From positions 1-10,606 of the forward strand of contig DEJH01000013.1 in assembly GCA_002353275.1 (NCBI GenBank): 10,606 bases of DNA, read 5' to 3'. The position numbers were made by a program, and so were the translations under genes. This stretch comes from Caryophanales bacterium UBA2753 (GTDB taxonomy: Bacteria > Bacillota_I > Bacilli_A > RFN20 > CAG-826). Of this stretch, positions 5,568 through 10,606 are shown in pieces (the stretch's first letter is position 1; each line of letters starts with the position of its first letter). The notes under the pieces are model-generated. The model made no database searches, had not been told where the DNA came from, and was given only the letters and a program-made list of their open reading frames with translations.

Positions 5568-7373
5568 TTATTTGATTGGTTCAAAGTCAGCAGCACCATG
5601 TTTACATAATGGGCAGACGAAATCTTCTGGAAGCTCATCTCCTTCATAAACATAGCCACAAACTTTACAAACATATCCTTTTTTCTTTTCGGTATTTGGT
5701 TTTGGTTTGACGTTAGCTTGATAATAGTTATAAGTCATGGTCTCAACGTTATTGATAATTTTACTTTCACTAACAGTGCAAATAAACATACCATGAGTTC
5801 CTAAATCAACATAGTTTTCAACCTTTAAAGAAATAAAGGCGTTGATATATTTATCTAATACAGCAAGTCCATTTTCACTACGAATGATTTCCTTACCTTC
5901 AAATTTGTTTTTGTCTCTACCTGAGACAAAACCATATTCTTGGAAAATAGTAAATGGAGCTTCAATGTTTAAACAGTTAACGTTAAGGACACCAGTCTTT
6001 TTAATGATGTCATGAGAATAGTTAGCTTTATTAATATTGACCGCTACTCTTAAAGGAGTGTCAGTTAATTGAGAAACAGTATTCACAATTAAGGCGTTGT
6101 CTTTATTTCCATCTTTGGAAGTCACAACATATAAGCCATATCCAATTTTAAATAAGGCTTTTGGATCTAATTCTGGTTTCTTTTCTTCCTTGATTTCTTT
6201 ATGAGCTTTATATTCTAAGCACATCGCTTCTGCTAAAGCAGAAATTTGCGCTTTATTCTCCTCAGTCATGCTTGAAAGAATTCTTACTTTTGGTTCAACA
6301 AATTCAATGTTTTTGCAGCCTGATAATTTATCTTGCATCACTTTAGCCGCTAATGGGGCCCAAGTGCCGTTTTCGATTAAACCAATTTTCTTGTTTTGGA
6401 AATTTCTTTCCACTAAATGACCAATAAATGTTTCCATCCATGGGAAAATACCAGCGTTATAAGTAGTTGTTGCTAAGATGATCTTGCCATATCTAAAAGC
6501 ATCTTCAACGCATTCAGGCATATCTTCTCTAGCTAAATCATTACATGCGACTTTTGGACAGCCATTCTTTTTGAGTTCTTCGCAAAGGAATTCCACTGCT
6601 TTTTTAGTGTGGCCATATACTGAAGTATAAAAAATAGCAACACCTTCAGTTTCAGTCTTATATGAACTCCAGGTGTCATATTGTTTTAAATAATGACTTA
6701 AATCTCCATCAAGAATAGGTCCGTGAAGTGGGCAGATAATTTTAATATCTAATGTCGCCGCTTTCTTTAATAGCGCTTGAACTTGAGCGCCATATTTTCC
6801 AACGATGCCAATATAATATCGACGAGCTTCACAATCCCATCCTTCAGGATCTTCGACGTCGTTAGCGCCAAATTTGCCAAAGCCATCAGCAGAGAAAAGC
6901 ACTTTATCATATCCATCATAAGTAACCATAACTTCTGGCCAGTGCACCATAGGTGCAAAAACGAATGTTAAAGTATGTTTTCCAGTATTTAAAGTATCGC
7001 CTTCATTAACGACGATTCTATTTTTTATTTCTTCGTGGAAGAATTGTTCCATCATCTTAAATGTTTTCGCGTTACCTAAAACTTTTGCGGATGGATATTC
7101 TTTTAAGAAGTTGATGATATTCGCTGAATGGTCTGGTTCCATATGTTGAACTACTAAGATGTCAGGTTTTCTAGCCCCTAGAACTTCTTTGATATTCGCT
7201 AACCATTCTTTGGTAAAGTGTTGGTCAACTGTGTCCATGACCACCACTAAATCATCAACAATGACATAAGAGTTATACGCCATTCCTAAAGGAACAACAT
7301 ATTGGCCTTCAAATAAATCTATTTGATGGTCATTAACCCCAACATAATAAATATCTTTTGTGACATTCTTCAT
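5568..7373 (-). CDS. Flavo-diiron protein fused to flavin reductase and rubredoxin domains
   Basis: Flavo-diiron proteins reduce O2 to water or NO to N2O in anaerobes. This 601-residue cytosolic protein has four modules. Residues 1-240 are the metallo-beta-lactamase-like diiron domain, with ligand motif H77-M-E79-P-D81-H82, H144, D163 and H217. Residues 245-385 are a flavodoxin domain (FYTSVYGHTKKA at 248-259, FMN site). Residues 403-550 are a flavin-reductase-type FMN-binding domain (FKIGYGLYVVTSKDGNKDNA, from 408). Residues 567-598 are rubredoxin (C569-x2-C572, C587-x2-C590). This equals FprA joined to Hrb, which Moorella thermoacetica encodes as two adjacent genes. The start is placed at ATG 7371-7373 because AGGAG lies 7 nt upstream; a TTG six codons earlier has no such support. 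Only 2 bp separate it from the flavodoxin gene. Confidence 0.95.
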   Translation of the reverse strand: MKNVTKDIYYVGVNDHQIDLFEGQYVVPLGMAYNSYVIVDDLVVVMDTVDQHFTKEWLANIKEVLGARKPDILVVQHMEPDHSANIINFLKEYPSAKVLGNAKTFKMMEQFFHEEIKNRIVVNEGDTLNTGKHTLTFVFAPMVHWPEVMVTYDGYDKVLFSADGFGKFGANDVEDPEGWDCEARRYYIGIVGKYGAQVQALLKKAATLDIKIICPLHGPILDGDLSHYLKQYDTWSSYKTETEGVAIFYTSVYGHTKKAVEFLCEELKKNGCPKVACNDLAREDMPECVEDAFRYGKIILATTTYNAGIFPWMETFIGHLVERNFQNKKIGLIENGTWAPLAAKVMQDKLSGCKNIEFVEPKVRILSSMTEENKAQISALAEAMCLEYKAHKEIKEEKKPELDPKALFKIGYGLYVVTSKDGNKDNALIVNTVSQLTDTPLRVAVNINKANYSHDIIKKTGVLNVNCLNIEAPFTIFQEYGFVSGRDKNKFEGKEIIRSENGLAVLDKYINAFISLKVENYVDLGTHGMFICTVSESKIINNVETMTYNYYQANVKPKPNTEKKKGYVCKVCGYVYEGDELPEDFVCPLCKHGAADFEPIK

Positions 7374-7375
7374 AA

Positions 7376-7882
7376 TTAGGCTCCTATCCAAGCATTAAGC
7401 TTGTCATCAATTTGATTTACTTCGCTCCCTTTACAAGCAAATCCTTTTTTAATTAATGCTCCTTTTAAAGAGCCTTTAAGTTCAAGTTCAGCTAAGCCTA
7501 ACGCCCCTTCTTCGTTAGTGGCAAAAGGATAAACAGTCTTTCCAAGCCAAGAATGATCTTTTATAAAGCTAGCGACAATTCTAGGATAGGTTCTCCACCA
7601 GCAAGGGAAGCCTAAATAAATCACATCATATTCATCTAAAGATGAAAGTGGATTTTTATAAGCCACTCTTTCATTATATTGATCTTCAATTTTGCTTCTT
7701 TTTACACATTCCTCATAATTAGTTGGATATGGGATTTCTGGTTCTAATTTAAATAATTCACCACCAGTTTTAGCAGCGATTTTTTCCGCAACGATTTCTG
7801 TAAAACCTTTGGTGATTACTTCCATTTCGCCATTAACAGAATTCTCTCCAGTACGTGAGAAATATACAATTAATGTTTTCAT
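7376..7882 (-). CDS. Flavodoxin family protein
   Basis: This is an FMN-binding electron carrier of 168 residues. The N-terminal strand and phosphate loop, TLIVYFSRTGENSV (3-16), and the ring-contact segment IYLGFPCWWRTYPRIVASF (88-106) are typical of the subfamily found in anaerobic Firmicutes. The remainder, KTVYPFATNEEGALG (115-129), fits the third FMN loop. It is the first gene of the operon with the flavo-diiron fusion and free rubredoxin, so a role in supplying or taking electrons in that system is inferred from context. The fusion's ribosome site lies inside this gene's last codons. The start at ATG 7880-7882 follows GAGGT by about 12 nt, a rather long spacing, and sits at the edge of a possible hairpin. 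Confidence 0.9.
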   Translation of the reverse strand: MKTLIVYFSRTGENSVNGEMEVITKGFTEIVAEKIAAKTGGELFKLEPEIPYPTNYEECVKRSKIEDQYNERVAYKNPLSSLDEYDVIYLGFPCWWRTYPRIVASFIKDHSWLGKTVYPFATNEEGALGLAELELKGSLKGALIKKGFACKGSEVNQIDDKLNAWIGA

Positions 7883-7910
7883 AATAGTTAATTACCTCAA
7901 CCACTATTAT
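7881..7910 (-). promoter_or_regulatory. Inverted repeat around the flavodoxin ribosome-binding site
   Basis: ATAATAGT (7881-7888) and ACTATTAT (7903-7910) form perfect 8-base arms around 14 bases that hold the GAGG ribosome site. On the minus-strand RNA the 3' arm includes the first two bases of the start codon. It could act as a weak RNA hairpin that hides the start, or as a DNA operator. The arms are AT-rich, so stability would be low. The promoter itself is not clear: TTGTTT and TAATAA are present but spaced 19 bp. Confidence 0.35.
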
Positions 7911-8005
7911 TACAAATTTATAATTTTTAATAAACAATAATTAATAATCTGATTGAACTTTAATAAATAGGCAAATAAAAAGTCTGATATTACTTAGAAA
8001 ACGAA

Positions 8006-8893
8006 TTAGCAAAAGGCAATGCTTTTATTAAGACAATATTCTCTATATTCTATTAAGGAAAGTTTGATTGCTAAATCAAATTTTGCATTAGGAATTTTGC
8101 TCCTATTATTTTTTTTATATAAATAAGCTTCATCAGGGGATATCACAATATATGTTTTGTTTTTACTAGCTTCTAGTCTATTTCCATCAAAATCAAAATA
8201 TACATGTTTATTCTCACATATTAAAGAAAGGTGTTTAATCACAAAAATTACAAATTGATAGTCATTCCATAAGGAAGAATAATACGGAACAAAATTACTA
8301 CTTGTAAAAAATATCTTATCAACACCAAATAAATCAGATAACTTACTTATTTGTAAATATGTTAATTTATCTTCTTGTTTTGCCTCTTTTAATAAGGACG
8401 ATAAATAATTTCTATTTATGTCACATATTTTAGAAACCGAAAGAACACTATATTCGCTTTTTTCTAAAAGAATAGAAAACGCTGTTTTTGTAGAGATATC
8501 ATTTCTCACTTTTTCAATTACTCTAAATTGAGCGACCTCATGATATAAAGGATATAAAGAAAGCATTTTTGATAAAGGATAAATTAGAAATAACTTTCTT
8601 AAAGGAATACATAAAGATATTGATATTGAAATATAACATTCTCCAGCGTAAACATAATCGTTCAAAAAATTCGGGGAATATTTTTTTTGGCTGGCTCTAA
8701 AAATATTTTTAGAGATAGTCACAATATCCTTAGATAAAAATGATTCAACATCATTATTTTCTAAAAAATCAAAAAAATTAGATTTCACAATTACATTAGA
8801 TATTGAATCGCTATCTAATTCACACTGTAAATGTAAAAAGGAAAGAAGATATCCAAATTTATTTTTAATTTCATTAATGTTTACTGATTTCAC
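8006..8893 (-). CDS. Unrecognised protein with central helix-turn-helix; putative antitoxin/regulator partner of the DUF3990 gene
   Basis: I do not recognise this 295-residue protein as a whole. Residues about 150-197 (VSKICDINRNYLSSLLKEAKQ, then LTYLQISKLSDLFGVDKIFF) follow the helix pattern of an XRE/lambda-repressor-type HTH. An N-terminal region of about 145 residues precedes it, largely helical, with hydrophobic PLRKLFLIYPLSKMLSLYPLYHE at 97-119. A C-terminal mixed region (228-282) is rich in Asn, Lys and Tyr. The start is GTG at 8891-8893, supported by GAGGG 9 nt upstream, and the first 20 bases overlap the DUF3990 gene, so the two are co-translated. Sampled 60-base lines here show about 23-25% G+C against 40-50% in sampled core-gene lines, suggesting acquisition by transfer. 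A DNA-binding autoregulator/antitoxin is the best inference; function is unproven. Confidence 0.7.
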   Translation of the reverse strand: MKSVNINEIKNKFGYLLSFLHLQCELDSDSISNVIVKSNFFDFLENNDVESFLSKDIVTISKNIFRASQKKYSPNFLNDYVYAGECYISISISLCIPLRKLFLIYPLSKMLSLYPLYHEVAQFRVIEKVRNDISTKTAFSILLEKSEYSVLSVSKICDINRNYLSSLLKEAKQEDKLTYLQISKLSDLFGVDKIFFTSSNFVPYYSSLWNDYQFVIFVIKHLSLICENKHVYFDFDGNRLEASKNKTYIVISPDEAYLYKKNNRSKIPNAKFDLAIKLSLIEYREYCLNKSIAFC

Positions 8894-9521
8894 GGATAAT
8901 ATCCCTCAAATATGTCTGGTTGACATTTCTCTTTCTTAATATTTGCTCATATTCCTTATTAGCGGTCTCTTCCACTATTTGATATTCATTTGAACTAGGA
9001 ACAAATAAAGAATCAATAAATCTAATCTCATCAAAAGCTTTTTTACTAATTAAAACGTATTGAAGACCAAGTTTTCCTAATTCCATAGATTCTTTTAATA
9101 ATTCTAAAGGTAAATCGTTATTTAAAAACGCTCGAGTATATTGATAATAAGAATCATCCGCACGATAGCCAACAATCATATCGACACCATTTAAATTAGG
9201 CAAAAAGTTTTTGATTAAAAAATCAATTTCTTCTTTCGAATTTGATTTAGTCTGTTGATCTATCCTATTAGCGCATAATAAGGCGATCCAAGTTAAGATA
9301 TCTTTATCAGTTACGTGGTTGAGCCATAAAACATTCAATTTGTCCATATTAATGACATAGGAATTGATATATCCGCCTTCAGGATATTGACACGCCCACA
9401 TACGAGCTATATCGAGTTCTTTACATAAATAAAAACCAGATCCATAGTCACAATCATTTCTTCCATAACCATAGATAGGCTTAATTATTTCTTTGTCTGA
9501 ACCATGAAATAGTTTTTCCAT
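8874..9521 (-). CDS. DUF3990 domain protein, ADP-ribosyltransferase-like putative toxin
   Basis: DUF3990 is a family of unknown function that I recall being placed with ADP-ribosyltransferase-fold proteins and often sitting next to small partner genes. Motifs in this 215-residue protein are LFHGSDKEIIKP at 4-15 (H6-G-S8, the NAD-site-like start), DYGSGFYLCKELDIARMWA at 25-43, NSYVINMD (53-60), DMIVGYRADDSYYQY (114-128) and LGLQYVLISKKAFDEIRF (151-168). These follow the DUF3990 pattern in order. Residues 175-215 are a charged, probably helical tail beyond the core. The start at ATG 9519-9521 has no ribosome site and lies 6 nt after a perfect TATAAT, implying a leaderless mRNA. The 3' end overlaps the HTH gene by 20 bp. 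A toxin role is inferred from fold and pairing. Confidence 0.82.
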   Translation of the reverse strand: MEKLFHGSDKEIIKPIYGYGRNDCDYGSGFYLCKELDIARMWACQYPEGGYINSYVINMDKLNVLWLNHVTDKDILTWIALLCANRIDQQTKSNSKEEIDFLIKNFLPNLNGVDMIVGYRADDSYYQYTRAFLNNDLPLELLKESMELGKLGLQYVLISKKAFDEIRFIDSLFVPSSNEYQIVEETANKEYEQILRKRNVNQTYLRDIIREISKH

Positions 9522-9527
9522 GTCTCT

Positions 9528-9555
9528 ATTATATCATTTGCACGATTTCATGCAA
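9528..9555 (-). promoter_or_regulatory. Extended -10 promoter of the DUF3990-HTH operon, leaderless
   Basis: On the minus strand TGATATAAT (9528-9536) is a perfect extended -10 element. A weak -35, TTGCAT (9550-9555), is spaced 16 bp from it and lies within the first operator-like repeat. Initiation about 7 nt after the box would fall on the A of the DUF3990 start codon at 9521. Confidence 0.7.
9538..9555. repeat. Operator-like repeat, copy 1
   Basis: TTGCACGATTTCATGCAA is an imperfect palindrome (TTGCA/TGCAA arms, 7 of 9 pairs symmetric). It covers the -35 and spacer of the DUF3990 promoter. The match to copy 2 extends rightward to 9562, with 22 of 25 bases identical. It is a candidate binding site for the operon's own HTH protein. 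Confidence 0.75.
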
Positions 9556-9590
9556 CTTTTAGTTATGTTTTACTTATTTATATCGATTTA

Positions 9591-9608
9591 TTGCACGTTT
9601 TCATGCAA
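9591..9608. repeat. Operator-like repeat, copy 2
   Basis: TTGCACGTTTTCATGCAA differs from copy 1 at one base of 18. The copies start 53 bp apart in the same orientation, close to five helical turns, so proteins bound at both sites would face the same side of the DNA. This copy lies upstream of the DUF3990 promoter and about 60 bp from the -35 of the divergent kinase gene. Confidence 0.75.
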
Positions 9609-9668
9609 TATTTAGAAATTGGAGATATAGTAACAATTCGATATTTTCCCAAATAATCAAATAAATAT

Positions 9669-9697
9669 TTGAAAGAAGATAGATTATCCCTTATATT
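9669..9697 (+). promoter_or_regulatory. Promoter of the P-loop kinase gene
   Basis: TTGAAA (9669-9674) and TATATT (9692-9697) are 17 bp apart, a good sigma-A-type match that predicts a start near 9704 and a leader of about 42 nt. A small palindrome, CAAATA-AA-TATTTG (9658-9671), overlaps the -35. Confidence 0.65.
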
Positions 9698-9745
9698 TAA
9701 TTCGTTCTTATTCCTTTTGAAGGTTGGACACTTAAGGAGAAGCTT

Positions 9746-10216
9746 ATGAAAACAATGATTATGTTAAGCGCGATACCTGCGTCTGGGAAATCGACCTGGG
9801 CAAAAGAGTATCAAGCGACTCACCCAAACACTTATATTGTTAATAGTGATGAGGTAAGAATGGAAGTTACTCATGGAGATTTTCAAGACCACTCAAAACA
9901 AAAAGAAGTTTGGGAACTTTTTGAAAAAAGAATTCATGAATATGCCGCTAAAGGTGAAGATGTTACAGTTATTGTAGACGCTCTTAATGATGTTAACGCT
10001 GTAAGATTAAAATACTTATCCACTACTCCAGAATTCGATAAAAAGATTTTAGTCTTATTCCCAAATACCCTAGAAAAATCAAGAAAATATAACAACTTAA
10101 GAGAAGTCGCCTTACGAGTTCCTGATGATATATTAGTGGGCCTTGTTAATAAATTTGAAGCCCCTAGTCAAGAAGTCCTTGATCTAGTGGATGAAGTAAT
10201 TGAAGTTAATTGGTAA
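9746..10216 (+). CDS. P-loop kinase of the polynucleotide-kinase-like (AAA_33) type
   Basis: This small ATP-dependent kinase has 156 residues and an unknown substrate. Visible features are a Walker A loop at 9-17 (AIPASGKST, with Ala at the usual first Gly and intact G14-K15-S16-T17), NSDEVR at 33-38 with D35 in the substrate site, VIVDALND at 75-82 where the family often has DATN, a basic lid region (R113, R119) and the closing RVPDDILVGLVNKFEAP at 124-140. The order matches the kinase domain of T4 Pnk-like and related small kinases; no phosphatase or ligase domain is attached. AAGGAG lies 6 nt before the ATG at 9746. It has its own promoter and terminator and is divergent from the DUF3990 operon. 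RNA/DNA 5'-ends are one possible substrate; small metabolites are equally possible. Confidence 0.82.
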   Translation: MKTMIMLSAIPASGKSTWAKEYQATHPNTYIVNSDEVRMEVTHGDFQDHSKQKEVWELFEKRIHEYAAKGEDVTVIVDALNDVNAVRLKYLSTTPEFDKKILVLFPNTLEKSRKYNNLREVALRVPDDILVGLVNKFEAPSQEVLDLVDEVIEVNW

Positions 10217-10245
10217 GTCATAGACTTACCATTTTATTTTTATTC
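10212..10245 (+). terminator. Intrinsic terminator of the kinase gene
   Basis: GGTAAGTC and GACTTACC form a perfect 8-bp stem with an ATA loop (10212-10230), followed by ATTTTATTTTTATT. The TAA stop of the kinase lies inside the 5' arm. The T tract overlaps the last codon and stop of the convergent gene. On the minus strand the hairpin is followed by AATTAA, so it is probably one-directional. Confidence 0.88.
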
Positions 10246-10606
10246 TTCGTCTCCAGTTGGGTTAATAACAGAATAACCGATATTAGTTAAGTGGTCCGCC
10301 ACTCTTTCTAGTTCGCTAATTAAAGTGGCAAAGTCATCTGAAAGAGCCCCGTTACATTCATTCGCAGTCATTCGCTTATAATGGTTATCACTTAACTCTT
10401 TAGCAAGGACATCGCTTCTATCTTCTAATTCATGGAGTTTATCTAGTTTTTGATATTCTTCGTTTTTAAAGATGCCCATAGTTAAATCAGACATATCCAT
10501 AATTAAATCAAAGAAAACATCTATCTCTTTAACGGCGACATTAGAGAATCTTAAATCACTTTCTTCTAATCTCTTAGAGTTTTCATAGAAGTTATAGGCA
10601 TGGTCT
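10240..10606 (-). CDS. PhoU-domain protein C-terminus, probable Na/phosphate cotransporter (partial)
   Basis: The frame stays open from the stop at 10240-10242 to the right edge with no start needed inside the window. The visible 121 residues are therefore the C-terminal end of a longer protein; the first internal ATG, at 10498, is not a credible start. The visible part begins DHAYNFYENSKRLEE and continues FSNVAVKEIDVFFDLIMDM, then ends with SELERVADHLTNIGYSVINPTGDEE. The repeated (ER)xxDHxxN signatures are typical of the PhoU-like helical domain that forms the cytoplasmic tail of Na/Pi cotransporter (NptA/YjbB-type) proteins, and of PhoU itself. The membrane part is outside the window, so transporter versus stand-alone PhoU cannot be settled. 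It converges on the kinase gene. Confidence 0.8.
   Translation of the reverse strand, partial: DHAYNFYENSKRLEESDLRFSNVAVKEIDVFFDLIMDMSDLTMGIFKNEEYQKLDKLHELEDRSDVLAKELSDNHYKRMTANECNGALSDDFATLISELERVADHLTNIGYSVINPTGDEE

Noticed and set aside
7374..7391. TTG start six codons upstream for the flavo-diiron fusion
   Set aside because: The AGGAG site lies between this TTG and the ATG at 7373 with ideal spacing to the ATG, and the extra residues do not belong to the family.
7966..8005. Terminator after the HTH gene
   Set aside because: AAGT and ACTT before TTTTT can pair over only 4 bp around 8 bases; this is too weak to call.
9538..9608. The repeat pair as the start of a CRISPR array or transposon end
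   Set aside because: Only two copies, in direct orientation, with no cas or transposase gene nearby; the overlap with a promoter fits operators better.
10498..10500. ATG at 10498-10500 as the true start of the PhoU-domain protein
   Set aside because: The frame remains open upstream to the edge and encodes a conserved DHAYNFYE PhoU signature, so the gene begins outside the window.

Overview
The window reads as chromosomal DNA of an AT-rich, low-GC Gram-positive-type bacterium, most likely an anaerobic Bacillota/Mycoplasmatota relative (Erysipelotrichia or RF39-like). This rests on a tRNA-Ala T-box leader before alaS, the alaS-ruvX-DUF1292 gene order typical of Firmicutes, strong AAGGAG-type ribosome sites, TATAAT-type promoters, TGA used as a normal stop, and an oxygen/NO-detoxification operon built on rubredoxin and flavo-diiron chemistry. 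The exact lineage is inference.

Layout from left to right. (1) 20-499 (-) greA, divergent from (2) 625-1784 (+), a pair of single-domain chromate-transporter (CHR) genes that overlap by 4 bp. Each divergent promoter carries an inverted repeat over its -10 box. (3) 1785-5072 (-), a tightly packed housekeeping operon alaS-ruvX-DUF1292, preceded by a T-box riboswitch with its own promoter and terminator (5085-5336). (4) 5353-7882 (-), an operon flavodoxin, then a four-domain flavo-diiron/flavin-reductase/rubredoxin fusion, then a free rubredoxin, closed by a terminator. It fits electron delivery to a diiron site that reduces O2 or NO. (5) 8006-9608 (-), an accessory two-gene module: a DUF3990 protein (ADP-ribosyltransferase-like fold) overlapping by 20 bp a 295-residue protein with a central helix-turn-helix. 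The second gene is clearly more AT-rich than the core genes. Upstream lie two near-identical operator-like repeats 53 bp apart and an apparently leaderless extended -10 promoter. (6) 9746-10230 (+), a small P-loop kinase of the polynucleotide-kinase-like type with its own promoter and terminator. (7) 10240-10606 (-), the C-terminal end of a PhoU-domain protein, probably a Na/phosphate cotransporter, running off the right edge.

The most interesting part is region 5, which looks like a self-regulated toxin-antitoxin or defence-type module: a putative ADP-ribosylating toxin paired with an HTH protein I cannot assign to a family. The remainder is well-known core functions with some unusual arrangements, namely the fused FprA-Hrb-type protein, the absence of the reoM/ireB-type gene between alaS and ruvX, and start sites with little or no leader.
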